Shown here: piece after piece, positions 46,941 to 58,691 of the stretch
Layout of the letters: each line of letters opens with the position of its first letter
Position numbering within the stretch: position 1 is the first letter of the stretch
Source of the DNA: Dryas octopetala
Taxonomy: Eukaryota; Streptophyta; Magnoliopsida; Rosales; Rosaceae
DNA: 64,000 nucleotides
Assembly (NCBI GenBank): GCA_963921425.1
Contig: OY992833.1
Span: 12,875,738-12,939,737, forward strand
Direction: 5' to 3'
Made by a program: the position numbers and the translations under genes
Notes under the pieces: generated by a model
The model's database searches: none
What the model saw: only the letters and a program-made list of their open reading frames with translations
Told to the model about the DNA's origin: nothing

Positions 46941-46943
<3 letters not shown>
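46541..46943. mobile_element. MITE inserted in a TA microsatellite, copy 1
   Basis: Inverted ends of about 45 bp share TCTAAAACTAACTAGTTAG, AAGTTAATAC and CTAACC. (TA)n tracts lie directly outside both ends (46523-46540 and 46943-46974). The interior contains two inverted halves with GAAATCATTTAGTCAT and GATCATC/GATGATC words. No ORF. The placement recalls Micron-type MITEs, which insert in TA repeats. Confidence 0.7.
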
Positions 46944-46978
<35 letters not shown>

Positions 46979-47229
46979 AACCCCTTCTATTAAAGGATCT
47001 CTCAAATAATTTTAAGGGGTGTATAAGTGTATTCAATTAAGATTTTAAAGGAGTTATAAACTCTTGCAGATTTCAGGGATTCTTATGGATTTTTATTGAA
47101 TTCCATAGAATCCATATCAAAATCTAAGGGAGAAATGTTGGAATTCTCATGGCCTTTGTTTTGTGAACAAAATTCATCAAATTCGCCACTTTATGTGAAA
47201 TTCTTTAAAATCAATGAGTTTTTTAATAT

Positions 47230-47360
47230 ACCTAGTTTTGGGCCAAGCTTAAGGTTTAAGATAATTGGGTTGGACCGGCCCGGCCTAATTATTAAATGGG
47301 CCAACTCAAACACGGTATGAAGCACGAAGGAGCCCATTTTAAATGGGCCGGGTCAGCCCA
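47230..47360 (-). repeat. outer part of the left inverted arm
   Basis: TTTAAGATAATTGGGTTGGA, CCGGCCC, ATTATTAAATGGGCCAAC, and GAAGCACGAAGGAGCCCATT mirror 58692-58805. The CACTA element starts at 47361 and separates this part from the rest of the arm at 52885. Confidence 0.65.
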
Positions 47361-47858
47361 CACTACAAGAAAAAACACTTTAGGCGACGAAGCTGTTTCG
47401 TCGCCCAAAGTAAAATTTCGTCGCCCAAACTTTTGGGCGACGAAACAGCTTCGTCGACAATTTTGTCGCACAAACCATGATGCCCAAAGTCTTGGGCGAC
47501 GAATCTATTATTTCTGTCGCCCAAAGATATATGGGGAGATGAACCAAACTCGTCTCCTGAGTTAACTTTGGACGACGAATCACATGGTCGTCGCCCAAAG
47601 TCGCTTTGGGCGACGAACTTATGCCTTTGTCAGCTTATGCGACTTTGGGTGACGAAAATATTCGTCTCCCAAATATTTTCTTAATTATTATTATTTTTTT
47701 AATTTTTTTTTTACCTTTTTTTTTTCTTTTTATCCAAAACCTATATAATAGAACACAAATTAACACAATTATAAGTTTTTTTATTTAATAAATTTTTATT
47801 AACACAAATTAGCAAAATTATAATTTCATACAAAGTAGTAATAACCCTAATGGTCAAT

Positions 47859-49360
47859 CTATTCTAAACCAGTAGCATCATCGTCATTCATATATGACGG
47901 AGGTTGATGAGAAGATGGTGGCCGGACAAACCCAGGTATCGCCTTGGTCAATGCAGCATACAACGCCTCATTCTTCGCTCTCTCAGCTCGTAAGTCCTCC
48001 TGCAACTTCTTCAAGCGGACAACCCTGCGACGACTGCAGATGGCTGAGAAAAAGAGGAAGACAAAGACGAGGATCGAACATCACGAATCCGCCCATATCC
48101 CATGCCGCGTATTTCCTTACCGGGCCTAACACTCAATGAGTCTATCATAATACGAAGTCCGACATCGGGATCGGGTACTGGAATCGACTCCAACGGAGTA
48201 CCCGGAGGGTGCTGCTCGGCCAAGCTCTCCAAATATATTCTCGAGTTGGCCACCATCTCATCCTTCAAAATGTTATATATACAAGTAACCAATTAGAAAA
48301 ATAAATATAAAAAATTGTGAAAAAAAAATTAAAATATAAAAAACTAACATGTTTTGCCTTGGCCGCATCACAACCGGGATGAACATAGATATCCCCGAAA
48401 GTGTCTATCTCCGGGAATATATTACGATCCACGCTGAAAAAGAAAATAATTTTGTCAAAGACCCAAACAATATTAAAGAATATATATGTATTAAATTAAA
48501 TAATGACGTACCCGACGTCGCGACTCCACCCGATATGAGATGGGCATCGGACCACTATGATGGTTAAACGGCTTCCCTTTTCAGTTTCTGGCGTTGGCGA
48601 CCAACTTATTCTGTTAAATATTAACTAAATTATAAATGTGTTAGTGTATGTATACAATAACAGAATAACAAAACAATAATCGATTTTTTAAAGTCTTAAA
48701 ATGATAAAACGTACCAAAAACGACGGGCTCATGAAATGATCGCACAAAAAACGCCACTGGTCAGACCGCTCTACCAACTCCATAGGGGGGTTCACCAGTG
48801 CCTTAACTGCCAACGAAAATCCCTTGAAATGCACGTGTAGTTCGTACTTCCACTGTCTGTAGGACTTGATGAGTAAATCTGTCATGTACGTGACGGTGAG
48901 AGGATCATCCATCTAAATGTCAAAGTTAACCTGAAAAAAATATTAAATTGTTATGAATGATCAAATTTATCGTTTTGAATTAATTATTGAGCTATATACT
49001 CACTGAGATGGAGCGGATCACTTTGTGTTGAATCTCTGTCGGCAATTTTTTCCAAGTGGTTGCAACCATGGCGCACTCGACACGGATAATAGCCCCCACA
49101 TCGTGCGAGAACAAACTGTCAACGTTAGAATCTAACGGTCGTCGGCCGTTTTGCACACACATGACTGGAATCCGCGCCCCAGTACTGCGCACGATCCGAA
49201 AGGACTCCAACCCACTACATGGTCCCCTCGTCATAGTAGATGAAGCGGAAGCGGAAGCGGTGACCTGACTAGAGCGGTGAGATCGACGGGCCCTCCGTGG
49301 CATAGAGGGGCTCCCAGTACTCGAGGATGGCTGAACTACATCATCGGGAGCTGACTCCAT
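47859..49360 (-). pseudogene. Ptta/En/Spm-type accessory transposase (TNPA-like), decayed
   Basis: Exons read on the minus strand: 49004-49360 (Ser-rich start, then ARIPVMCVQNGRRPLDSNVD, VATTWKKLPTEIQ), 48715-48930 (MDDPLTVTYM, SYRQWKYELHVHFKG, WRFLCDHFMSPSF), 48512-48610 (NKLVANARN, KGKPFNHHSGPMPISYR), about 48390-48433 (FPEIDTFGDIYVHPGCD), and from about 48280 to 47859 (YLESLAEQHPPGTPLE, GKEIRGMGYGRI, then a coiled-coil-like RLKKLQEDLRAERAKNEALY). The order matches the Transposase_24/Ptta proteins of plant CACTA elements, which bind subterminal repeats. Introns 1-3 join in phase 0. Exon 2 holds a TAG, exon 3 a TGA, exon 4 is out of frame and the last exon needs a frameshift. It is a pseudogene. 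Confidence 0.72.
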
Positions 49361-49859
49361 CGCCTTCCACCTTATAACTAAATGATATTTCTCAACCTAA
49401 TTAATCTACATTTTGTAATAAAACTAAATTTTATATTTAAAAACTAACAAACTAACTAATCTACTTACAAACTACCTAATAAATTTTATAATTAAAAAAC
49501 ATATAAAACTAACTAATTTTATATAAAAACTAATTTGTTATCTAGCATAAGAAAATATCAGCAAACTAATTCTCTAAGAACAATGATGAGAATTAAGCTA
49601 ATTTATTCAACATTAATAAACAAATTTAAGAACAAAAAATTAAAAACACCAGCAAATACCAGCAAACACCAGCCAAAGAACATTAAAGGAGCGATTGAGT
49701 CTTAAGTCTGACTTGAAAAATTTCCTTGGGTATTACTATTCCCCTAGCCACCTACACTTGATCCCTCTGAAAAAAAAAGCTAAAACTAATGAGCAGAAAA
49801 CAGAAAAACAGAAAAACCCCCAAATGCAAAAAATAAAAAATAAAACCCACCAAAAACCC

Positions 49860-50290
49860 ACAATCGGGTGGGTTTGCTGCAGTTGGGTTCCGGTGGGGTT
49901 GTTGGTCGGGGTAGGGGTTTCTAGTGGGGATAGGAATGGGAATCGAGGGAGGCGGCAGGGAGAGCGGAAGGAGAGAGAAAGAGGACGCCGGAGAGGGTTT
50001 TGATGGGGGTGGGGATGGGTTTCGAGGAGAGAGAAATAGGAGGGGGTGGGGATGGGTTCCAGGGAGAGAAAAAGAAGAGGGGGTGGGGATAGGGATGGGT
50101 TTCAGGGAGAGAGAAATAGCATGAGAGATCGGGAGAGAGAGTTTTGGGCGATCGGCGACGAGGGGAAGTGAGAGATGCAGCGGCGAAGCGACGGCGGGGC
50201 TGGGGTTGGGCGGGGATCAGCGGGGATGGGGGTTTCTGTGGGCTGGGATGGGCGGGGCTGGGGCTGGGCGAGGAAACCAGAGAGATGAGA
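49860..50290 (+). repeat. G-rich tract inside the CACTA element
   Basis: Purine and GGGG-rich DNA (GGGGATAGGAATGGG, GGGGTGGGGATGGG and similar repeats) lies just upstream (on the minus strand) of the accessory gene. It corresponds in position to the C-rich tract at 62220-62490 of the other CACTA element. ORFs across it are low-complexity. Confidence 0.6.
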
Positions 50291-52889
50291 GAGATGAGAG
50301 AAAACATAAAGGAAAAAAAATAGAAAAGAAGAAGAAAAGAAACCAGTTTAAAAATCTCGAGACCCTTAGGCGACGAAGAATTTTCGTCGCCCAAAACGTT
50401 CTTGGGCAACACACAAATAATCTCGTCGCCTCAAAACACCTTGTGCGACGAACTTGAAGTTCGTCGCCCAAACATTAAAATATATGGCGGGCTTAACCCC
50501 GCCAAATTTTTCAGATTTTGGGCGACGAAGAAGGAATTTCGTCGCCCAAAAAGGTCTTGGGCGACGACTTTCCCACTTCGTCGCCTAAAAGTTGTCCGAA
50601 TAATTAATTTTAAATAACTAAATATGTTGTTAATTTTACATAATCAATTATGTTGTTAATTTTATATAATCAATTTATTAATTTTAACGATCCGAACCGT
50701 TCATTTATGAGTCCCTCACTAAAAGATCAACCCTACAAAAAATTGGTCAAATCAGAATTCATCTAGTCGTTCAATTATCATTATTAAAATCATGATCGTT
50801 CATAAGTTCGATCTCCGATACTTAACTTCTAAAACTTTGATTGAGCTAATTTTTTGCATAAATGATCTTTGAGTGAGAAACTAATAAATGAACGGTTCGG
50901 ATAGTTGAAAATACGATCAATATATGAGATTCTATATATAAATGAACGGTTTATATATTTGAAGAATAAAATTTCATTAACTCTTTCATTGAAATCTTGT
51001 CATTTCAATAATTGTGAAGACCACAACGTGATTACAACGATCAGAGCCGTTCATCATCTATGTTCATATTCAAATATCATCCGTGCAAAAAATCAGTCCA
51101 ATTGGAGTTCATCTACCCGTTCGATTATTATTATAAGAACCACAATCGTTCATACACCCAAAACGCCAAACCAAACTTCTACATCTCCGATTGAGATAAT
51201 TTTTTGCATGGATGATCTTTGAGTGGGACACTAAGAAATGATTTGTTCGAATCGTTGGAAATACGATCGCATCTTATACGATTACATACATAAAATAGTA
51301 CACAAAAAAGGCAATGAGACTTTGGGCGATGAACTGCACATTTCGTCGCCTAAGATCACTTTGGGCGACGCATACTAATATTCCTCGCCTCAAGTAACTT
51401 AGGGCGACGAACCATTTCCTCGCCCAAGTTACTTTAGGCGAGGAATGTTAAATTTCGTCGCCCATAGTTTTCTCAGGCGACGAACATCTTCGTCACCCAA
51501 AGTCTCTTTGAGTGACGAAATTTTATATTCCTCCCCTAAAGTAACTTTGAGCGAGGAAATGGTTCGTTGCCCAAACCTTAACTAGTAAGCAATGATCGTT
51601 CATGCGTTCGAACTCCGATACTTAACTTTTACATCTCTAATTAAGCTAATTTTTTTTATAGATGATCATTGAGTGAAAAACTAATAAATGAACGGTTCGG
51701 ATCATTGAAAACACGATCAATATATGAGATTATATATATAAAAGAACGGTTTATACATTTGAAGAATAAAATTCTATTAACTCTTTCATTGAAACCTTGT
51801 TGTTTCAATAATTATGAAGAGCACAACGAGATTACAACGATCAGAGCCGTTCATCATCTATGTTGATACTCAAAGATCATCCTTGCAAAAAATCGGTCAA
51901 ATTAGAGTTCATATACCCGTTCAATTATTATTATAAGAATCACAATCGTTCATACACTCTAAACGTCAAACCTAACTTCTACATCTGCGATTGAGATAAT
52001 TTTTTGCATGGATGATCTTTGAGTGGGGCACTAAGAAATGATCAGTTCAGATCGTTAAAAACACAATAGAAAAGTGAGCTTCTACATACAAATACACTTG
52101 AAGAGTATAATTCTATTAGATTTTTCGTTGAAATTTTGTCGATTCAACGATTGTGAAGACTACAATGTGATTTCAACAATCAGAGCCGTTCATTTTATTT
52201 GTTTATACTAAAAGATCATCCTTGCAAAAAAGCGGCCAAATCGGAATTCATTTACTCGATCGATTAGTATTAGAAAATTCACGATCGTTCATAAATTCGA
52301 GCACCGTTACATAACTTTTACATCTCCGATTGAGCTAATTTTTTGCAATGATGATCATTGAGTAAGGAATTAAAAATTGAACGATTTGGATCAATGGAAA
52401 CACGATCGCATTATATGAATAACCTATATAAAATTGTACAAAAAAAAAGGCAATGAGACTTTGGGCGAGGAATATGCATGTTCCTCGCCCATACATTGGG
52501 CGACGAATACGTAAGTTCCTCGCCCAAAGTCACTTTGGGCGACGAAAAGAAAAATTCCTCGCCTAAAATAACTTCGGGCGACGAAATATTTCGTCGCTCC
52601 AAGTCATTTTAGGCAAGGAATTTTGCTGTTCGTCGCCTAAAGTCACTTTGGGCAAGGAACTTACGTATTCGTCGCCCAATGTATGGATCAACTACTGTTT
52701 TGGCGCGTGATTTGAGGCGACGAAATATTGTCGTCGCCCAAAGTACCTTTAGGCGAGGAATATTGTGTTCGTCGCCCAAACCTTTATGGGATTAGGCGAC
52801 AAATTTTCTGGTTCGTCGCCCAAAGAAACGAATTTTAGTTCGCCTCCCAAAGTTTCGTCGCTCAAATATATTTTTCTTGTAGTGCCATT

Positions 52890-53740
52890 TTGTACACCCC
52901 TAGCTAACTATGGACGTGTTGTTACAATAGAGCAACCACAAACAAAATAAAACAAAAATAAAAACAAACACAAAACCAAGGGGTTATATACAATAAGTTC
53001 ACACCAAATTAATGTACATAATGACTAGTTTTCCAAGAATCTTGTTATTTTGGGGCTTATAGGTAATTTATTTATTTTTTTCACATTTAGAAAACAAATT
53101 AATTGGGTTGAATAACAAGTGATGGCTCTAGTTATGGAAAAATTATTGTATGTGACTATAGCACCACATGTTATGATGACGTAGTGTTACCAATGCACTT
53201 AAAGTAATTATAACATGTGTACATTTCTAAAACTCTAAATCATAATAAATACCCTTAAAATCGTACACGTGTTATAATGTAAGTGGATTGGTATTTGGAC
53301 ATTATATTATTGATGTCTATTAAAAATAAATAAATTGGTTTAATTTGGAAAGCTTTGAATAAAAACTGATGGGTCAAATGCAAACGGCCAAAATGAAAAT
53401 GAAAACCAAAATGAATTTTCATAATATTTTGACATTATTCGATTAATATGTAATTATAAAAAACTTTATTTTTAATTTTAAAAAAATATATCCTTAATTG
53501 TGGTGAGTAATATATTTCCATTCATAGCTTTGACAAAAAGAAAATACTAATAATAGCATCATTTTTTTAATAGAGAATTTATAACCCAAGAAAGTTGTTA
53601 CCATTTTTTAATATATTTATCCATATAGAAATTTATAAATAGTGAAAATACACACAAATTATATATATTTGATAAACATACACACATAAATATTTAATAA
53701 GTATAAGGCTGATAACTCAGCTCACGCTCTATAGTACGTA
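52890..53740 (+). repeat. left arm of an old inverted duplication
   Basis: From GTGTTGTTACAATAGAGCAACC through the TGTACATAATGACTxGTTTT, TGATGGCTCTAGTTATG, TGGTGAGTAATAT and TAATAGCATCAT words to CACACATAAATATT, the order mirrors 58040 down to 57290. Differences and small gaps are spread through the arms. No ORF. Confidence 0.7.
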
Positions 53741-55411
53741 CTACGTACGTGTGCTCCCAACTTGGTAAACTTTAATGAAATGTGCACAATACATAACCCA
53801 TCTATATATTTTTCGACACTGTTCACCGAGTGCTCGTCAATTGTCACTATCTAATAGTGGCAATTATTGCATGTCCAACAATAATTATTTGAATTGCATA
53901 AAAATAATACTTATAGATATAGCTTATGTCTTTTCTTACATAAACATGTTTAAAACTAATAAAATTAACCAACATAAAAAACAAAATTCAAGATTATGGA
54001 GTCATATCCACCGTGTTATAAAATAAAAATGACTATTACTAATTGTTACTGTTCGACTATGGCAATTTGCCTAGTTAAAAAAAAATGCCGAGTGCTCGAC
54101 ACTAAAAACACAGATAGATTATAACGTGGATCTATTTGTCATTATAACTTTTTATATGAGTTTATTTATCATTAAAAGTTGTAAAATAGGCTTTATAATA
54201 GTTTACTTTTTAATTTAATATGAATAATGAATAGTTGGGTGACATTTAATTTCTCTTTTGTGGGAGTAAGTCATGAGTTCAAATTTTATAGACCTTATTT
54301 GTTGATAATAATAATAAAAAAAGTTTATTGTCACATTTGGAAAATAGTTTGAGAAGATTTGTTGCCATTTATAGTAAAAATTATAATAATTAAGTTTATA
54401 ATTTAGGTAATCTACAAAACAGAGGGGTATATACTTAAGTGTATATAAGCCCTCTTTTTTTTTTTTTTTTTGGCTAGGATACAAAACAGAGGGGTTATGT
54501 ACAATAAGTTAATTCCAAATTAATGTACATAATGACTGGTTTCCACTTAAGTATCTAGCTTGTAAATATATCTGGAAAGGTAATTTTTTTTTTTTTTTTT
54601 TCATTTTGAAACAAAATCAATTGGTTTGAATAAAAAGTGATGGCTCTAGTTATGATGGACCAAATGCAAACGACCACAATGAAAATTAAAACCGAAATGG
54701 AGTTTCTTAATTTGTATTTTGACATTATATGATTATTGTCTAACTATAAAGCTATCCTTAATTGTGGTTATTAAAAATAAATAAATTTGATTGAAGCTTT
54801 GAATAAAAACTGATGTGCCAAATGCAAACGGCCACAATGAAATTTAAAACCGAAATGGAATTTCTTAATTTGTATTTTGACATTATATGGTTAATGTCTA
54901 ACTATAATTAAAGCTATCCTTAATTAACTGTGGTTATTAAAAAAAAAAAATTGGTTTGAAACCTTGAATAAAAACTGGGACTTTAATTAAGTAGAAGTCT
55001 AAAATGAAAAAGAAAGAAAAGCCCAAATCCATCCAGCCCAAAACATAAGTTGCAGAACAAAAATCCTACTAGTGAATTTTTAGTTGTATATGATCATACC
55101 TTGGATTTTTTGTCTTTGGCAGTAATTTATTATAAAAACTAACAGGCCAAATACAAACAGCCACAAAAAAAAAAATTAAATAATTAAAATCAGAATGAAT
55201 TTTCATAATTTGTATTTTTCGCATTAATAGCTAATTATGCATATCTATCATTTTTAATTTCGAAAAAAAACATATCCATAATTGTAGTGAGTAATTGCCA
55301 TTCATAGCTCTGACCAAAAAAAAAATTACCAATAATAGCATCATCTTTTTAATAGAGAATTTATATCCTACGAAATTAAAGTTGTTTCATTTCTTAATAT
55401 ATATATATATA
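53741..55411. repeat. tandem and inverted copies of the same repeat block
   Basis: The block TGGCTCTxxTTATG..ACCAAATGCAAACG, AAACCGAAATGGA and TTTGACATTATAT recurs near 54630-54740 and 54800-54890, with weaker copies near 55140-55210. The stretch 54220-54420 mirrors 57070-57300. Segment 55280-55400 mirrors 56770-56910. It looks like many rounds of local duplication. No gene seen. Confidence 0.55.
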
Positions 55412-55772
55412 CAAAACTACCATCATGTTGGGCCCACCGCACAATGTAATCTCAAAATCCGAACCGTCTATTTTTTAGGTCCTATTTCAAAGATCATCCC
55501 TGTAAAAAATCTCCAAATTCGGAAATCATTTAGTCATTTGATTATAACAACAACTATTTATATGCTTTTATCGAAAACACTGATCGTCTATTTATTTGAT
55601 CTCAATTAGATGACTAAATGATTTCCGATTTAATTGATTTTTTGTAATGATGATCTTTGAAGTATAACCTAAATAATTGACGGTTCGGATTATGAGATTA
55701 GTTATGTGGTGGTCCCAAAAGCATGGTTAGTTTCGTATTAATTTGTTAACTAGTTAGTTTTAGAGCACTCCT
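55412..55772. mobile_element. MITE in a TA microsatellite, copy 2 (inverted, one end short)
   Basis: The inverse of 46541-46943, with the same TTTTGGGACCACCACATAAC phrase when read on the minus strand. The right end GTTTTAGAGCACTCC is intact and followed by (TA)n. The left end lacks about 40 bp of the inverted terminus and abuts a TA run at 55398-55411. Confidence 0.65.
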
Positions 55773-55845
55773 ATATATATATATCCAATAATGACAAAGG
55801 GTACTAATAATCATATTCTTATTATTCATTAACTGCTCTCAATCC

Positions 55846-56610
55846 TTACATTGCGAGACAATTGTACAGACAACTGCAAAAAGTTACTGATTCATCGCTG
55901 GTACAATTTCCATGACCTTGTTGGAACCCAGAAAATTTAGCGCCACAAAATGAATCACATTCCTGGTCCTTGCAGCCACTTGGTCGTTCGAAAACATCTC
56001 TGCAAGTTTGAAAGGGCTTACGTGGACATTGATATGAATAGACGCATTCACATTTGGTCTTGGTGGGCAAATCGCAGTAGCCCTTACCCCCAGAATGTTT
56101 ATCTTTACACCTCCGATCGCATAAATCATCACATTTACCTAAACCATAATCGAAGCATATTTCACCCTTCACCATACGCACGAGTGTTCCTATCATCATA
56201 CAAAATTATGTTAACTATTTAATAACGGGATTGACAATAAAAAATATTACTTATAATTTAGTATATTTCGAGAAGGTTATTACTACAAACCCTTAATCCA
56301 TTCTCTAAACCTAAACTCTTTCTCTATTTTCCTTCACTTTCGAAAGACTTGTTGGAGCAATGAATTTTTTGGTCATCAAGGTTTTTTTATACCATTGGTA
56401 ATTTATAAAGATAAGTAAGTACATATAGAATTCCAATAATAATAGGTTCATATCAACAATATTGATTTTACTGAACATGTGCAAATCACACCGCGTACTG
56501 AAGATGACAAGTGTTGGGGAAAGATTTTCACCTGAGTGAAGAAGCAAAGCAATGCAGAGAAGCGCCACAAAAGAAGTACTTGTTGGACGAGCAAAGTTTC
56601 CAATAGCCAT
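55846..56610 (-). CDS. two-domain secreted defensin-like (DEFL) protein
   Basis: Two exons on the minus strand, 56532-56610 and 55846-56189, join in phase 1 with clean GT..AG borders and give 140 residues. Exon 1 is a signal peptide (MAIGNFARP, then FVALLCIALLLHS). Exon 2 encodes two cysteine-rich domains with eight Cys each. Domain 1 runs from GEICFDYGLGKCDDLC to KCECVYSYQC. Domain 2 runs from TCRDVF to FCSCLYNCLAM. Both have the C-x-C pair near the end that is usual in cysteine-stabilised alpha-beta peptides. Plant DEFLs are secreted and serve in antimicrobial defence or pollen/female signalling; which applies cannot be read here. Tandem double-domain DEFLs are a known minority class. No stop or frameshift is seen. 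The gene sits within heavily duplicated DNA. Confidence 0.85.
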
Positions 56611-56684
56611 ACTGCTAAGCTTCGTATTCTTCCCTTTTGCTATTTGTATTTTGTATTGATGAATGTTCAAATGAGCAGAATGTC

Positions 56685-56692
56685 TATTTATA
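56685..56692 (-). promoter_or_regulatory. TATA box of the defensin-like gene
   Basis: TATAAATA on the minus strand lies about 75 bp upstream of the chosen ATG at 56610, a normal distance for a short leader. This supports the start at 56610 over the upstream in-frame ATG at 56670, which would lie close to the expected transcription start. Confidence 0.55.
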
Positions 56693-56749
56693 TTAGGTCG
56701 TCATTTTTATACGATTAATATTAGGTTGGCCTTACAAATATATATATAA

Positions 56750-57580
56750 TTTCTGTGTGTATTTTTCCTATTTATAAATTTCTATATATACATATATTAA
56801 GAAATGGTAACTACTTTATTCGGTTATAAATTCTCTATTAAAAAAAGAAATGATGCTATTATTAGTATTTTCTTTATGTCAGAGCTATGAATGGCAATTA
56901 CTTTCCACAATTAAGGATAAAATTTATTTAATTTAAAAATGACAGATTTTTATAGTCCGGGAGCACACGGGAGTACACCCCTTATAGTCCGGGCGGTATT
57001 TGTGTAAAAAAGCCTTTATTTTAATTTGGGAATGAAAAAAAAAAAAACTGTATTTAATTTCCTATTTCACTAATTAATTTAGTCAGATTATAATTTTTAC
57101 TATAAATGGCAACAAATCTACTTCTCAAACTATTTTCCAAATGTGACAATAAATTTCTGTTTTTTTTTTTTTTTTTTATATTATCAATACCTAAGGTCAA
57201 TATATATATATATATATATTTTAGAATAAGGTCAATAAAATTTGAACTCATGACCTATTCCCATAAAGGAGAAATTAAATGTCACCACTAAACCAAATGA
57301 TCATTATTTATATTAAATTAAACTTATTGAATATTTATGTGTGTATTTTTATTAAAAATATATATATAAAATTTGTGTGTGTATTTTTCCTATTTCTAAA
57401 TTTCTATATATACAATATATTAAGAAATGGTAACAACTTCCCTAGGTTATAAATTCTCTATTAAAAAAAGAAATGATGCTATTATTAGTATTTTCTTTAT
57501 GTCAGAGCTATGAATGGCAATTACTTACCACAATTAAGGATAAACTTTATTTAATTTAAAAATGACAGATTTTTATAATT
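56750..57580. repeat. direct duplication of about 205 bp upstream of the defensin-like gene
   Basis: About 56750-56960 (GTGTGTATTTTTCCTATTT, AAGAAATGGTAAC, AATTCTCTATTAAAAAAAGA, ATTAGTATTTTCTTTATGTC, GAGCTATGAATGGCAATTAC) is repeated at about 57376-57580 with few changes. In between, 57070-57300 mirrors 54220-54420. Confidence 0.7.
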
Positions 57581-58045
57581 AGATATTAATTGTATAATGT
57601 CAAAAATTCATTTTGATTTTAATTTTCATTTTGGCCGTTTGCCTTTGACGTACCCATCAGTTTTTATTCATAGTTCCAAACCAATTTATTATTTTTAATA
57701 AGCACAATTAAGGATAGCTTTATAGTTAGACATCAATCACATAATTTCGATCAAAATACAAATTAAGAAACTCCATTTCGGTTTTAATTTTCATTGTGGT
57801 CGTTTGCATTTGGTCCACCATAACAAGAGCCATAACTTTTTATTCAAACCAATTGATTTGGTTTCTAAATGTGAAAAATAAAAATGAATTACATATAAGT
57901 CCAGAAATTACAAGATACTTAAGTGGAAAACTAGTTATTATGTACATTAATTTGGAATGAACTTATTGTATATAACCCCTTGGTTTTGTGTTTGTTTTGT
58001 TCTGTTTGTGGTTGCTCTATTGTAACAACACACCTATAAATAAAA
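57290..58045 (-). repeat. right arm of the old inverted duplication
   Basis: Mirrors 52890-53740 as described there. It ends in TGTAACAACACACCTATAAA just before the solo LTR at 58051. Confidence 0.7.
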
Positions 58046-58050
58046 GTGTA

Positions 58051-58686
58051 TGTTCGTATGACTAATCATCTCGGCATAACGACAAGTCACACAAGGCCTA
58101 ACACCATACTGTTTGGGCCTAGACCCAAAAGACTAAGCCCTTCCTGGGCTCCTAGCCCATGATCTACTAGGCTCCAGCCTCATAGGCTCCGGCCCCCTGG
58201 GCCCTGGCCTCTTAGGCTCCGGCCTCCCAAGCTCAAGCCTCCCGGGCCCCCGACCCGTGTCAACTCACTCGGATCCTCGAGACCGGTGCCACGTGGCGCT
58301 CCTACAGTGCAAGTCACCACAAAGGACAGGTGTCGTCACCGGATTGGTTGACACTCTTCCAAAGGTACTATAAAAGAGGTACCTTCTTGTCACAAAAGGA
58401 CAACTGAAATCATTATTATACTATTCACTCACTCTGCTCTCAGATCTCTCTGAACACTGACTTGAGCGTCGGAGGAGCTTTGGCCGGCACCACACCGGTG
58501 CCCTTCCCGCTCACTTTTGTGTACTTGCGCAGGGTGCTTTGGATATCATTCTCTCTCATTACTCATCAGTCGGACCCAGCTACCCGTTCCTGCCCCACTT
58601 CGACGTGACATCCACTCAGTGGTGGGTCAACGGGCCTACGTGGTTCGACTTGACGTTGACTGCTTTACCATTTTTTAGCATCAACA
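58051..58686 (+). mobile_element. solo LTR, 636 bp, Tat-like gypsy
   Basis: It starts TGTTCGTATGAC, ends TTTTTTAGCATCAACA and is flanked by GTGTA (58046-58050 and 58687-58691). It has CTATAAAAGAGG (TATA box at 58369), then TTGAGCGTCGGAG and CTTTGGCCGGCACC, a phrase typical of Tat-lineage LTR leaders. No interior or second LTR, so it is solo. It splits the right inverted arm. Confidence 0.85.
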
Positions 58687-58691
58687 GTGTA

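Larger units (their letters stand above)
47361..52884 (-). mobile_element. complete CACTA (En/Spm) element, 5,524 bp, non-autonomous
   Basis: The termini CACTACAAGAAAAAA and TTTTTCTTGTAGTG face each other and are flanked by CCA (47358-47360, 52885-52887), the three-base duplication of CACTA elements. Both ends carry many subterminal copies of TTTGGGCGACGAA in both orientations (47380-47680; 51310-51590; 52460-52870), with a further cluster at 50360-50600. Between 50680 and 52400 lie several diverged units with GATCATCCxTGCAAAAAAT, TGAACGGTTCGGAT and GTTCATxxAT words. The only gene is a decayed accessory-type gene on the minus strand (47859-49360). The main DDE transposase is missing. By comparison with the element at 59820, the missing gene would lie near 49400-49860. 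Confidence 0.9.

Noticed and set aside
47380-47680. Regularly spaced near-identical TTTGGGCGACGAA words that superficially look like a CRISPR array
   Set aside because: The words occur in both orientations at irregular spacing next to CACTACAAGAAAA ends with a 3-bp target duplication. They are CACTA subterminal repeats in a plant genome.
49921-50412. 163-codon minus-strand Pro/Ser-rich frame
   Set aside because: It spans the G-rich tract of the CACTA element; low complexity on one strand and Gly-rich on the other. Not a credible protein.
55950-56222. Plus-strand frame opposite the defensin-like exon
   Set aside because: It is the antisense shadow of a cysteine-rich coding exon with a matching signal-peptide exon on the minus strand.
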